Shown here: positions 9,195-18,754 of the stretch, piece by piece
How positions within the stretch are numbered: the first letter of the stretch is position 1
Layout: every line of letters begins with the position of its first letter
NCBI GenBank assembly: GCA_913775305.1
Contig: CAJYIY010000103.1
Coordinates: forward strand, 1-64,000
Source of the DNA: an uncultured Erwinia sp.
GTDB lineage: Bacteria; Pseudomonadota; Gammaproteobacteria; Enterobacterales; Enterobacteriaceae
Direction of reading: 5' to 3'
DNA length: 64,000 nt
The notes under the pieces: generated by a model
The model's input: the letters and a program-made list of their open reading frames with translations, nothing else
Databases searched by the model: none
What the model was told of the DNA's origin: nothing
Position numbers and translations under genes: made by a program

Positions 9195-12100
9195 GTGAGC
9201 AACAGAGTTAAGGCGCTGCATCAGCAGCTGGCAAAACGCATTATGCTGCTGGACGGCGGTATGGGCACTATGATCCAGAGTTACCGTCTGGAAGAGAGCG
9301 ATTTCCGCGGTACGCGTTTTGCCGACTGGCCCTGCGATTTGAAAGGCAACAACGACCTGCTGGTACTGACCAGGCCCGAGGTGATTAGCGAGATCCACCA
9401 TGGTTATCTTGCTGCCGGTGCCGACATCCTTGAAACCAACACCTTTAACGCCACCACCATTGCCATGGCTGATTACCAGATGGCGTCGCTGTCGGCAGAA
9501 ATTAACCTGGTGGCAGCAAAGCTGGCACGCGCCTGTGCCGACGAGTGGACGGCAAAAACGCCGCATCGCCCGCGCTACGTTGCCGGCGTGCTGGGCCCGA
9601 CCAACCGTACCTGCTCGATCTCGCCGGACGTGAACGACCCGGCATTCCGTAACGTCACTTTCGATCAGCTGGTGGAAGCCTACCGCGAATCAACCCGTGC
9701 GCTGGTCGAGGGCGGTTGTGACATCATCATGATTGAAACGGTATTCGATACGCTGAACGCTAAGGCGGCTGTTTTTGCGGTGAGGGCCGAATTCGACGCG
9801 CTGGGCATTGCGCTGCCGATGATGATCTCCGGTACCATCACCGATGCCTCTGGCCGAACGCTGTCCGGACAAACGACCGAAGCTTTCTACAACTCCCTGC
9901 GCCATGCAGAGCCGCTCTCCTTCGGTCTGAACTGTGCGCTGGGACCGGACGAACTGCGCCAGTATATCGCTGAACTGTCGCGCATAGCTGAAGGCTACGT
10001 CACCGCACACCCTAACGCCGGGCTGCCCAACGCTTTTGGTGAATACGATCTGGATGCGCAGACCATGGCGGAACAGATTGGCGAGTGGGCGCAGGCCGGT
10101 TTACTCAACATAGTTGGCGGCTGTTGCGGCACCACTCCGGAACATATCGCAGCGATGGCGAAAGCGGTAGAGGGCGTACCCCCGCGCCCGCTGCCTGTGG
10201 TGGCGGTTGCCTGCCGCCTTTCCGGGTTGGAGCCGCTGAATATCAGTGGCGATACGCTGTTTGTTAACGTCGGGGAGCGTACCAACGTCACCGGCTCGGC
10301 GAAGTTTAAGCGGCTGATCAAAGAAGAGAAATATAACGAAGCGCTGGATGTTGCCCGCCAGCAGGTTGAAAGCGGCGCGCAGATTATCGACATCAATATG
10401 GATGAGGGAATGCTCGATGCTGAAGCAGCCATGGTGCGTTTCCTTAATCTGATCGCCGGTGAGCCGGATATTGCCCGCGTGCCGATTATGATCGACTCCT
10501 CAAAGTGGGAAGTGATCGAAAAAGGCCTCAAGTGCATTCAGGGCAAGGGGATCGTGAACTCTATTTCGATGAAGGAAGGCGTAGAGCCGTTTCTGCATCA
10601 CGCCCGGCTGGTACGTCGCTACGGTGCCGCGATGGTGGTGATGGCATTTGATGAAGTCGGCCAGGCCGACACTCGTCAGCGCAAAATCGACATCTGTCGC
10701 CGCGCCTATAAGCTACTGACCGAAGAAGTGGGCTTCCCGCCGGAAGATATCATCTTTGATCCGAACATCTTTGCCGTGGCCACCGGTATCGAAGAACATA
10801 ATCATTATGCGGTGGACTTTATCGGCGCCTGTGAGGACATCAAGCGTGAACTGCCGCATGCCATGATCTCTGGCGGCGTATCTAACGTGTCCTTTTCTTT
10901 TCGCGGTAACGACCCGGTACGCGAAGCCATTCACGCCGTGTTCCTTTATCACGCCATCCGTAACGGAATGGATATGGGCATCGTCAATGCCGGGCAGCTG
11001 GCGATTTATGACGATCTACCCGCCGACCTGCGCGAAGCGGTAGAAGATGTTATCCAGAACCGTCGCGACGACGGCACCGAACGGCTGCTGGCGCTGGCAG
11101 AAAAATATCGCGGCAGTAAAGGCGGCGACGACAACAAACAGCAGCAGGCCGAGTGGCGCAGCTGGGAAGTGGCTAAGCGTCTGGAATACTCGCTGGTGAA
11201 AGGCATCACCGAGTTTATTGAGGAAGACACCGAAGCCGCACGTCAGCTTTCTGCCCGGCCGATTGAGGTCATTGAAGGCCCGTTAATGGCCGGAATGAAT
11301 GTGGTCGGCGATCTGTTTGGCGAAGGCAAAATGTTTCTGCCTCAGGTGGTGAAATCCGCCCGCGTGATGAAGCAGGCAGTGGCTTATCTTGAACCTTATA
11401 TCGAAGCCAGCAAGGAGAAGGGCAGCACCAGCGGTAAAATCGTGCTGGCAACGGTGAAGGGCGACGTTCATGACATCGGTAAAAACATCGTTGGCGTGGT
11501 GTTACAGTGTAATAATTACGAAATTATCGATCTTGGCGTGATGGTGCCGAGTGACAAAATCCTCAAAACTGCCCGTGAGGCTAATGCCGATATTATTGGT
11601 CTGTCCGGGCTGATCACGCCCTCGCTGGACGAGATGGTTAACGTGGCAAAGGAGATGGAACGCCAGGGCTTTACCCTGCCGCTGCTTATCGGCGGGGCGA
11701 CCACCTCAAAGGCACACACGGCGGTAAAAATCGAGCCGCATTACAGCGGCCCGACGGTCTATGTGCAGAACGCCTCGCGCACCGTTGGCGTGGTGTCATC
11801 CCTGCTGTCGGCAGCACAGTACGATGATTTTGTTGCGCACATACGGAAAGAGTACGACACGGTGCGCATCCAGCACGCGCGTAAAAAACCGCGCACGCCG
11901 CCAGTCAGTCTGCAGGCAGCGCGCGATAACGCCTTCAGCTTCGATTGGGAAAATTACACACCACCGCCAGCGCACAGGATTGGTGTAAGCGAAGTGAGTG
12001 CTAACATCGAAACTTTGCGCAACTATATCGACTGGACACCGTTCTTTATGACCTGGTCACTGGCAGGGAAATATCCGCGCATTCTGGAAGATGAAGTGGT

Positions 12101-12878
12101 GGGCGAAGAGGCAAAACGTCTGTTTGCCGACGCCAATGCCATGCTCGATCGGCTCAGCGCCGATGGCACGCTTAATCCCGTTGGCGTGGTGGGGATTTTC
12201 CCCGCCAACCGCGTGGGGGACGACATTGAGATCTACCGCGACGAGTCACGAATCGAGGTATTGAAAGTAAGTCATCACTTACGTCAACAGACTGAGAAAC
12301 TGGAGTTTCCCAACTACAGCCTCGCTGATTATGTGGCGCCGAAGTCCAGCGGAAAAGCTGACTACCTTGGTGCGTTTGCCGTCACCGGGGGGCTGGAAGA
12401 AGATGCGCTTGCCGAGGCATTTGACGCCCGGCACGACGACTACAACAAAATTATGCTTAAAGCCCTAGCCGATCGCCTGGCCGAAGGCTTTGCCGAATAT
12501 CTGCATGAGCGGGTGCGTAAAGTGATCTGGGGCTTTGCCGCCACCGAGAACCTGAGTAATGAAGAGCTGATCCGTGAAAACTATCAGGGTATCCGCCCGG
12601 CACCGGGCTATCCGGCCTGTCCGGAACACAGTGAGAAAGCGACCATCTGGCAGTTGCTTGATGTAGAAACCCATACGGGTATGAAGCTGACCGAATCTTT
12701 TGCCATGTGGCCAGGCGCTTCAGTCTCCGGGTGGATCTTCAGCCACCCGGAGAGCAAATACTTCGCTGTCGCTCAGCTTCAGCACGATCAGATTGAGGAC
12801 TATGCTAAACGCAAAGGCATGACGGTCAGCGAAGCCGAGCGCTGGCTGGCACCGAATCTTGGCTATGACACGGATTAA
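9195..12878 (+). CDS. metH: cobalamin-dependent methionine synthase
   Basis: MetH moves a methyl group from methyltetrahydrofolate through cobalamin to homocysteine, making methionine. From the GTG at 9195 it has 1227 residues, exactly the E. coli length; an adjacent GTG at 9192 is possible. Domains in order: homocysteine-binding with zinc cysteines (FGLNCALG near 247, [10 protein letters not shown] near 310), folate-binding (about 355-620), the B12 cap and B12 domain with [13 protein letters not shown] (cobalt-ligand His near 759), and the C-terminal reactivation domain with [12 protein letters not shown]. It ends 3 bases from a convergent fimbrial adhesin gene. Its last bases were copied in the duplication described below. 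Confidence 0.98.
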   Translation: MSNRVKALHQQLAKRIMLLDGGMGTMIQSYRLEESDFRGTRFADWPCDLKGNNDLLVLTRPEVISEIHHGYLAAGADILETNTFNATTIAMADYQMASLSAEINLVAAKLARACADEWTAKTPHRPRYVAGVLGPTNRTCSISPDVNDPAFRNVTFDQLVEAYRESTRALVEGGCDIIMIETVFDTLNAKAAVFAVRAEFDALGIALPMMISGTITDASGRTLSGQTTEAFYNSLRHAEPLSFGLNCALGPDELRQYIAELSRIAEGYVTAHPNAGLPNAFGEYDLDAQTMAEQIGEWAQAGLLNIVGGCCGTTPEHIAAMAKAVEGVPPRPLPVVAVACRLSGLEPLNISGDTLFVNVGERTNVTGSAKFKRLIKEEKYNEALDVARQQVESGAQIIDINMDEGMLDAEAAMVRFLNLIAGEPDIARVPIMIDSSKWEVIEKGLKCIQGKGIVNSISMKEGVEPFLHHARLVRRYGAAMVVMAFDEVGQADTRQRKIDICRRAYKLLTEEVGFPPEDIIFDPNIFAVATGIEEHNHYAVDFIGACEDIKRELPHAMISGGVSNVSFSFRGNDPVREAIHAVFLYHAIRNGMDMGIVNAGQLAIYDDLPADLREAVEDVIQNRRDDGTERLLALAEKYRGSKGGDDNKQQQAEWRSWEVAKRLEYSLVKGITEFIEEDTEAARQLSARPIEVIEGPLMAGMNVVGDLFGEGKMFLPQVVKSARVMKQAVAYLEPYIEASKEKGSTSGKIVLATVKGDVHDIGKNIVGVVLQCNNYEIIDLGVMVPSDKILKTAREANADIIGLSGLITPSLDEMVNVAKEMERQGFTLPLLIGGATTSKAHTAVKIEPHYSGPTVYVQNASRTVGVVSSLLSAAQYDDFVAHIRKEYDTVRIQHARKKPRTPPVSLQAARDNAFSFDWENYTPPPAHRIGVSEVSANIETLRNYIDWTPFFMTWSLAGKYPRILEDEVVGEEAKRLFADANAMLDRLSADGTLNPVGVVGIFPANRVGDDIEIYRDESRIEVLKVSHHLRQQTEKLEFPNYSLADYVAPKSSGKADYLGAFAVTGGLEEDALAEAFDARHDDYNKIMLKALADRLAEGFAEYLHERVRKVIWGFAATENLSNEELIRENYQGIRPAPGYPACPEHSEKATIWQLLDVETHTGMKLTESFAMWPGASVSGWIFSHPESKYFAVAQLQHDQIEDYAKRKGMTVSEAERWLAPNLGYDTD

Positions 12879-12881
12879 CGG

Positions 12882-13907
12882 CTACTTATAACTGACGGTA
12901 AAATTGGCTTTTGCATTGGCGCTGCCCGGCTGCGGCGAGTTGTTGGTTTTGATGTAGCGCGCGTTGAACTGCAGAACCGTCTCTCCGGGCGTAATGGCGC
13001 CAGCCGGGTTTACCACGCCGAGCGGAAAGGCCGTCACGCCATCTTCTTTCAGAATCTGAATGCCAACGCCGGTGGCTTTTGAGGTGCTGTCCAGCCCCAG
13101 AATACCGTTCGGGCCATCGGCAATCGTCGAACCGCCGGTGGGAGTAAAGGTAACATTGGCAATATTGCTCATGGCACTTCCGGTGGTGCAGTTAGTCAAC
13201 GGGATCTGAAAGCGCTGAGAAAAGCTGGTGGGGTTCAGGTCACTGATGGAGTAATTGCCCATTAAAACTGAAATTGTAGAGCCAGGGCTGGCAATCGAGC
13301 AGTTGTCCGCGGTGACCGTAATACTGAAATCAGAACTCAGGAATGTGAATTGTCGGGTGGATAGCGATGACGTGCTTTTGACCACATGGACACCGGGTTC
13401 AATCTCTCCCGTCTTCACTAAAATTACGCCGATGGTGGGTGTGTAATTGTACTTAGATGCAGGAATAGACTGGGAAATCGGGAAGAACGCTGAATTGGTC
13501 AGGTCGCCGAACTTTTTTATTCTTGTCATCACGCCGATTCCGGGAATGTTAGTCGGAAATACTTTACCGGCAGAGCCAGGATAGCCCTGGGCGACAACAT
13601 CCACTGGCGCTGCGGCGGCGGTGTTGTTTCCTACCAAAATGGCATTGCCATAACAATTTAAATAAGCATATCCACTGTAGTTGATTAACAGTATTTTCTC
13701 TTCACCAATGATACTGCCTATGGCAGCATCCCGACCTACAGTAATCCCCCCGAAAGTGCCGCTGACAGGAACGGTGTCGTCATAGGCGGTACTCCAGCCA
13801 TTAAGCCACAGGCAGGTGTTTTTGGGTTGAGTTAATGACGATGCCGCAAAAGTCTGTTTTGCCAAAAGAAGACACAGTAGCGTCATCAGGTATGAAATTT
13901 TTTTCAT
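12882..13907 (-). CDS. fimbrial tip adhesin, copy A
   Basis: This is a secreted two-domain fimbrial adhesin of 341 residues. A signal peptide (MKKISYLMTLLCLLLAKQTFA) is followed by a probable receptor-binding domain (about 22-185) and a C-terminal pilin domain with a cysteine pair (DNCSIAS, LTNCTTG) and the donor-strand type end ANFTVSYK. A GTG at 13952 is in frame, but the ATG at 13907 matches the paralogue and begins a proper signal peptide. It is the last gene of the fimbrial operon. It is a paralogue of the neighbouring copy B, nearly identical in the pilin domain and clearly different in the N-terminal domain. The receptor is unknown. Confidence 0.88.
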   Translation of the reverse strand: MKKISYLMTLLCLLLAKQTFAASSLTQPKNTCLWLNGWSTAYDDTVPVSGTFGGITVGRDAAIGSIIGEEKILLINYSGYAYLNCYGNAILVGNNTAAAAPVDVVAQGYPGSAGKVFPTNIPGIGVMTRIKKFGDLTNSAFFPISQSIPASKYNYTPTIGVILVKTGEIEPGVHVVKSTSSLSTRQFTFLSSDFSITVTADNCSIASPGSTISVLMGNYSISDLNPTSFSQRFQIPLTNCTTGSAMSNIANVTFTPTGGSTIADGPNGILGLDSTSKATGVGIQILKEDGVTAFPLGVVNPAGAITPGETVLQFNARYIKTNNSPQPGSANAKANFTVSYK

Positions 13908-14024
13908 CTTAAAATATTGCCTTGTTAATGAGCTACGGGGCTGAAATGACACTTACTTCTGGCTGGTCAAAAATATCAATTTCACGCTTAATCCATTCTC
14001 TTTGAGAATCTATTTAAAATCCGT

Positions 14025-14190
14025 TCAGTGCTGACAGACAGTTTTACCAGATTTAAACCATCCTGCTGCTGCAAACCATTGGCTTTGATGTCATTACCGC
14101 ACTGTTGATTTGCGTTATTATCCTGGCTTACATATAACCAATATATCGGTTGTTTTTTTCTTCAGATTCATTAGCACTTACTTATCCAGT
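14025..14190 (-). pseudogene. remnant of the usher gene 3' end
   Basis: The segment aligns base for base with the last 55 or so codons of the intact usher gene (15433-15598), including the region encoding QQDGLSLAKAVCRH. It has no start and many substitutions. Most changes read G or C in the intact gene and A or T here, as expected for unselected DNA in enterobacteria. It marks the right end of duplication copy A. The other bases of the 337-base gap between the adhesins (13953-14024) match the spacer upstream of copy B. Confidence 0.9.
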
Positions 14191-14223
14191 TTATCACTCT
14201 ATAAAAATTTAAATTTTTCCTCA

Positions 14224-14286
14224 GGCATAGCGGTCAGCGAAGTCGGGCGCTGGCTGGCACCGACTCCTGGCTATGACGCGGATTAA
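14224..14286 (+). pseudogene. remnant of the metH 3' end
   Basis: About 63 bases match the last codons of metH (12816-12878), including CGCTGGCTGGCACCGA, GGCTATGAC and the TAA stop, with scattered substitutions. It has no upstream metH sequence. This scar shows that the duplication extended past the adhesin into the neighbouring housekeeping gene. Confidence 0.93.
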
Positions 14287-14289
14287 CGA

Positions 14290-15315
14290 CTACTTATAAC
14301 TGACGGTAAAATCGGCTTTTGCATTGGCGCTGCCCGGCTGCGGCGAGTTGTTGGTTCTGATGTAGCGCGCGTTGAACTGCAGAAGCGTCTCTCCGGGCGT
14401 GATGGCACCAGCCGGGGTTGCCACACCGAGCGGAAAGGCCGTCACGCCATCTTCTTTCAAAATCTGAATGCCAACGCCCGTGGCTTTAGAGGTGCTGTCC
14501 AGCCCCAGAATACCGTTCGGGCCATCATTAATCGTCGAACCACCCGTCGGGGTAAAGGTAACATTGGCAATATTGCTCATGGCACTCCCGGTGGTGCAGT
14601 TAGTCAACGGGATCTGAAAGCGTTGAGCCAAACTGGCGGGGTTCAGGCTACGGAGTGAGTAATTGCCCATTGGAACTGAAATTGTAGAGCCAGGACTGGC
14701 AATCGAGCAGTTGTCCTCGGTGACCGTAATACTGAAATCAGAACTCAGGAATGTGAATTGTCGAGTGGATAGCGATGACGTGCTTTTGACCACATGGACG
14801 CCGGGTTCGATATCTCCGGTCTTCACTAAAATCACGCTGATGGTGGGGGTGTAATAGAACCTGCCCGAAGGAACAGGTTGGGAAACCGGAAAGAACTCTG
14901 AATCTTTTAGATCGCCGAATTCTTTTATTCTTGTCATCACGCCGATTCCGGGAATGTTAGTCGGAAATACTTTACCGGCAGAGTCAGGATAGCCCTGCGC
15001 GATAACATCCGCTGGCGCTGCGGCGAAGGTGTTTTTACCTACTACGATGGCTTTATTAAGACAATTCAAAGCAGCATATCCACTTTGGTTGATAAACAAT
15101 ATTTTTTCATCGCCAATAATACTGCCTACGGCAGCATCGCGCTCTACAGTAATCCCTCCGAAAGTACCGCTAACAAGAATGTTGTCGTCAAATTTACTAC
15201 CCCAGGAGCTGTACCACAAACATGTATCAACGGGTTGAATTATTGACGATGCTGCAAAAGTCTGTTTTGCAAAAAGAAGGCATAGTAGTGTCATCAGACA
15301 TGACATTTTTTTCAT
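14290..15315 (-). CDS. fimbrial tip adhesin, copy B
   Basis: This is a 341-residue paralogue of adhesin A, starting at MKKMSCLMTLLCLLFAKQTFA (signal peptide). An in-frame TTG at 15336 is less likely as a start. The C-terminal pilin domain has the same cysteines and ends ADFTVSYK. By hand count, roughly 45 substitutions fall in the first 165 residues and about 14 in the last 175. Both copies keep the N-terminal domain cysteines (TCLW, LNC). It directly follows the usher gene and is the promoter-proximal adhesin. With two intact genes, the fimbria could carry alternative tips. Confidence 0.88.
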   Translation of the reverse strand: MKKMSCLMTLLCLLFAKQTFAASSIIQPVDTCLWYSSWGSKFDDNILVSGTFGGITVERDAAVGSIIGDEKILFINQSGYAALNCLNKAIVVGKNTFAAAPADVIAQGYPDSAGKVFPTNIPGIGVMTRIKEFGDLKDSEFFPVSQPVPSGRFYYTPTISVILVKTGDIEPGVHVVKSTSSLSTRQFTFLSSDFSITVTEDNCSIASPGSTISVPMGNYSLRSLNPASLAQRFQIPLTNCTTGSAMSNIANVTFTPTGGSTINDGPNGILGLDSTSKATGVGIQILKEDGVTAFPLGVATPAGAITPGETLLQFNARYIRTNNSPQPGSANAKADFTVSYK

Positions 15316-15432
15316 CTTAATATACTGCCTTATCAATGAGCTATGGGGCTGATATGAGACTTATTTCTGGCTGATCACAGATATCGGTCTCATACTCAGC
15401 CCATCCTCTTTCAGAAGCTAATCCATATCTGT

Positions 15433-17904
15433 TCAGTGTCGACAGACAGCTTTTGCCAGACTTAAACCATCCTGCTGCGGCAAACCATTGGCTTTAATGT
15501 CGGCCCGGCACTGCTGGTCTGCGTTACTACCCCAGCTGACATTGACTGACATGTCGGTTATTTCTTCCTGCAAATTCATCAGCGCCTGGCCAGCCTGACC
15601 TACCAGCGTCAGCTCTTTTCCCTGACGATCGCGCACCGATGCGCCGAATGGCACGTAGCGCCCGTTGGGTTGGGTCAGCTGCAGCAGCAAACGCAGATTT
15701 TTACTGGCACTGTAGTGAATTGCCACTACCGATCCCTGACGTGGATAGACCTGCTGCACCCGGCCGTCGATATCGACATTATTGCTGACATTACGCACAT
15801 CCAGCAGGATACGGTTAGCGCGGTAAGGCCGCAGATAGGGGACCAGGGCGTAGCCCCGCTCGTTGGTCACGGAGGTCGGCGCATTTTGCAGTGATACGCC
15901 CGGCGTGTTATCAACCTTTACCAGGCCAACGGTATCACCCAGCTGCTGGCTCAGCTCTACGCCACCCGAATGCATCAACAGCGCACCGGAGACGCTGCCG
16001 TTGGCACTGTGGTAGTTTTCCCCTGCGCTAATCCCCCCGTTGAGCTGTGCCCACGGGGTCAGATAGCCAGCCGATGCGGCATAACCTGTGCTGTTGGCCT
16101 GTGATTGATTGCGCACGTCAAGATTGTAGTTGAACTGGTTTTTCTCACCCGCTGTGCCGCTCACTCCCAGGTTTTCACTGTATTTGCGATCCTGTCCGCG
16201 GTTCACCGTGCTGGAGACTGTTGCATTACCCAGCGGCATGGACAGCATCACGGAGATGTCCGTGCCGGAGGTGGAGCCATAGCCGCTATTTTCAGTGGTG
16301 CGGCTGGCATAGATACCCAGGTTGACCAGCGAAATCGTTGTGTTGTAGCCCAGCTGCAGTTGGCGAGTTTTACGTGAAGAGTGCCACCAGGTTTGCTGGT
16401 TCGCCGTCAGATAAATTGAGCTACTGGCACCGATATTCTGCGTTAACGTTGCTTCGATACGGTTGCGTCGGCTCTCCGGTTGGTAGTTAAAGCGATCGAT
16501 AAAGCTGCGTTCATCCATCGCTTCAGAAAATGTGCGGTAACCTTCCGTCGAGTAGCGATAACCGGCAAAGCGCAGGTTTGTACCGCTGTTGAAAGCTTTA
16601 CCGTAACGCAGGCTGTAACTTTGTCCACCCTCCTGGTGATCGCGATATTTCGTCATGGATTGTGAGATATCTAAAGCCATTGCGCCGAAGCTGCCAAGGC
16701 TTTTGCCAATCCCTACCAGCCCTGCCTGATAGATATCACTGATGGTGAACCCGGACGATAGCGTGTAGTCATGAGAAAGGCCCAATGCTCCCGATGCCTG
16801 CACAAATCGCGGGTGAATCGAGTAAGAGGATGACGTTGATTTATATTCACCAAGAGCAACATTATAGCGCCAGGTTCCACGGCGTAGCAGGTTACCGAGG
16901 GTGGCGAACGGCTGGGTGAAATGTCTCACTGTGCCATCGGCTTCGGTAATGGTCACGTCAAGATCGCCGTTACCGGATGCGGTATTGAGGTCACGAATTT
17001 CAAATGGGCCGGGTGGAACAAAGGTGGTATACAGCGAATAGCCGTGCTGGCTGATTTCCACTTTAGCCTGACTGTTGGCCACGCCGCGTATCACCGGGGA
17101 GTATCCCTGCAGGGAGTCAGGTAACATTTGCACCACCGAACCGGCCTGAATACCACGAAAAGGTACGCTGTCCAGCACGTCGCCACCGGTAAACAGCTCT
17201 CCCGCCTGTACGTTGCCAAGAGTGCCGGGTAAATCTTTCTCGACATAGGTGTTATACCGTTGCCAGGTTTCTCCCTTGCGCCATGAGGCAGAAGAGCGCA
17301 GGCGGAAGCCGAGCAGATTGAGCCCCCCCTGCAAATAAACATTGGCTGAGTGAGTGTTGCGACCCTGGTTTTCGCTGCTTGAGGCAGAAGCATTATAGTT
17401 CAACAGCAGGGCCGGGATACCGTCATCCCACTTCTTTGGGTCGATATACCCCTGTGCTGATTGATCCAGACTTTCCTGGGGGATAAGAATGCGTAACGCC
17501 AGTTTTTTACTGTCAAAATAGGCGCTGGCATGCTCCACTAATTCACTGACGTCGACACATGTATCACCGGATGTGCCCTTCAATATACTTTCGCGTACCC
17601 CTGCATTCTGGAGTAGCGAGACGGGAACACAGGGAACCAGCTTATCGCCGTGCATTTTGAATTCGACAGTATTCTGACCAAAATCCTGATTATTAATAAA
17701 AAGGGAAACAGGATAACTTCCGGGCAGCAGATTTTTCTGATTTAAAACGGAATTAATATCGACATTATTGCCATCCGCTGCGGATGGCACATTCATGAAG
17801 TCCTGATCAAACTTGATATCATCGTCAGCTGCAGCGTTGCGTGCACTCAGGACAACGCAAACCGTAAGCGACAGTAAAGAATAACGATAGTTTGGTAACA
17901 TCAT
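15433..17904 (-). CDS. fimbrial outer-membrane usher protein
   Basis: This 823-residue usher is the outer-membrane pore and assembly platform for a chaperone-usher pilus. A signal peptide ending near NAAA is followed by the N-terminal chaperone-binding domain, a long beta-barrel region with the usher motif SVPFRGIQAGSVVQMLPDSL near 255, the plug domain (PVIRGVANSQAKVEISQHGY) and C-terminal domains ending in a cysteine pair (QQCRADIKANG, KAVCRH). The first ATG of ATG-ATG follows GGGGA. It lies 15 bases after the chaperone gene. Its 3' end is the source of the remnant between the adhesins. Confidence 0.95.
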   Translation of the reverse strand: MMLPNYRYSLLSLTVCVVLSARNAAADDDIKFDQDFMNVPSAADGNNVDINSVLNQKNLLPGSYPVSLFINNQDFGQNTVEFKMHGDKLVPCVPVSLLQNAGVRESILKGTSGDTCVDVSELVEHASAYFDSKKLALRILIPQESLDQSAQGYIDPKKWDDGIPALLLNYNASASSSENQGRNTHSANVYLQGGLNLLGFRLRSSASWRKGETWQRYNTYVEKDLPGTLGNVQAGELFTGGDVLDSVPFRGIQAGSVVQMLPDSLQGYSPVIRGVANSQAKVEISQHGYSLYTTFVPPGPFEIRDLNTASGNGDLDVTITEADGTVRHFTQPFATLGNLLRRGTWRYNVALGEYKSTSSSYSIHPRFVQASGALGLSHDYTLSSGFTISDIYQAGLVGIGKSLGSFGAMALDISQSMTKYRDHQEGGQSYSLRYGKAFNSGTNLRFAGYRYSTEGYRTFSEAMDERSFIDRFNYQPESRRNRIEATLTQNIGASSSIYLTANQQTWWHSSRKTRQLQLGYNTTISLVNLGIYASRTTENSGYGSTSGTDISVMLSMPLGNATVSSTVNRGQDRKYSENLGVSGTAGEKNQFNYNLDVRNQSQANSTGYAASAGYLTPWAQLNGGISAGENYHSANGSVSGALLMHSGGVELSQQLGDTVGLVKVDNTPGVSLQNAPTSVTNERGYALVPYLRPYRANRILLDVRNVSNNVDIDGRVQQVYPRQGSVVAIHYSASKNLRLLLQLTQPNGRYVPFGASVRDRQGKELTLVGQAGQALMNLQEEITDMSVNVSWGSNADQQCRADIKANGLPQQDGLSLAKAVCRH

Positions 17905-17919
17905 GATTATTATCCCCGA

Positions 17920-18651
17920 TTAATTTACGAGGGAGTCGGGCTGTTGTTGAATGCCACCGTAATCGTTAATAGTGGAAAAGCTCACTTTACCCTGCTGTAC
18001 AGCGGCATTGCCTGACAGCAGGTAATCGCTGTGGCTAAATGGAGCCAGCATTGCAGGGTCTTTGACGACCAGTTTGTTTCCGGCAGAGATAACGCTGACC
18101 TCGGAAAATGAGATGTGCCACGGGGTATTATTAGTGGCGCGCAGCCATGATTTCCCACCCTGATTGATACGCTGCCAGCTAATTTTTTTGACGGCATCCT
18201 CAGGCGTGCCGACCAGCCCCGCTGGACGATAGAACAGCTTAATGCGAGAGCGGATCGCAATCGTGAGTTTGTTATCACTCTGACCTTTATTCAGGGAAGG
18301 GATTTCCTGCGCATTGAAATAAAATACGGACTCACGATCTTTAGGCAGACCGTTATCCGGCAGCTTAATGATTTTTACAATCTGATCTTCAGAGGGTGCA
18401 AGTCGGAAAAGTGCAGGCGTGGCAATGAATGGCACCTTCTCATCGCTACGATCGCTGGCACCATTAACCCAGACCTGAACGGCATAATTATCCTTGCTCA
18501 CATTGCTTAACGTACTGGTGGCGCTTTTATCATTCTCGCTATAAATAATGCGCGTTTTATTAATCATGACCCCAGCAAAGGCCGTCGATGAGGTAAGCGC
18601 AGTTATCACAAGGATGGAAGTGTATCGAGCTAAATATCTATGTAGAAACAT
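17920..18651 (-). CDS. periplasmic fimbrial chaperone
   Basis: This 243-residue PapD-family chaperone binds pilin subunits in the periplasm by donor-strand complementation and delivers them to the usher. It has a signal peptide ending near STAFA, the edge strand with alternating hydrophobics, and the family signature RESVFYFNAQEIPSL near residue 120. The conserved Arg (INKTRIIY) and Lys (RSRIKLFYRP) that anchor the subunit C-terminus are present. It is the second gene of the operon, after a hairpin that should reduce read-through from the subunit gene. Confidence 0.94.
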   Translation of the reverse strand: MFLHRYLARYTSILVITALTSSTAFAGVMINKTRIIYSENDKSATSTLSNVSKDNYAVQVWVNGASDRSDEKVPFIATPALFRLAPSEDQIVKIIKLPDNGLPKDRESVFYFNAQEIPSLNKGQSDNKLTIAIRSRIKLFYRPAGLVGTPEDAVKKISWQRINQGGKSWLRATNNTPWHISFSEVSVISAGNKLVVKDPAMLAPFSHSDYLLSGNAAVQQGKVSFSTINDYGGIQQQPDSLVN

Positions 18652-18712
18652 CCTGTGTCCCGATTATATTTTAAGGCGTACCAAATGGTGAGGGTTTGAG
18701 AGGCAGAGAAAT

Positions 18713-18741
18713 AATGCCTGAACAGCAATTATTCAGGCATT
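18713..18741 (-). terminator. attenuating hairpin after the major fimbrial subunit
   Basis: A perfect 10 bp inverted repeat (AATGCCTGAA / TTCAGGCATT) with a 9-base loop lies 14 bases after the subunit stop codon on the minus strand. It is followed by a T-rich stretch (ATTATTTCT). Partial termination here would give many subunits per usher and chaperone, as in other fimbrial operons. Confidence 0.75.
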
Positions 18742-18754
18742 TTAAGCTAGCAGG

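Larger units (their letters stand above)
12816..14190. repeat. tandem duplication, copy A (metH end, adhesin A, usher-end remnant)
   Basis: This segment aligns with 14224-15598 at a constant offset of 1408 bases. It contains the real metH 3' end, adhesin A and a decayed copy of the usher gene's 3' end. The two adhesin stop codons (12882, 14290) and the two usher stop positions (14025, 15433) keep exactly this offset. About 33 AT-rich bases (14191-14223) separate the copies. Confidence 0.93.
14224..15598. repeat. tandem duplication, copy B (metH-end remnant, adhesin B, usher end)
   Basis: This is the second copy of the 1.4 kb unit, in direct orientation. It begins in the metH remnant, covers adhesin B and ends inside the intact usher gene. 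Homology fades near 15598, about 55 codons into the usher 3' end. Confidence 0.93.

Noticed and set aside
14140-14223. Possible insertion-sequence scar between the two adhesins
   Set aside because: The interval is fully explained by the usher remnant, a short AT-rich junction and the metH remnant; no terminal inverted repeats or target duplication were found.
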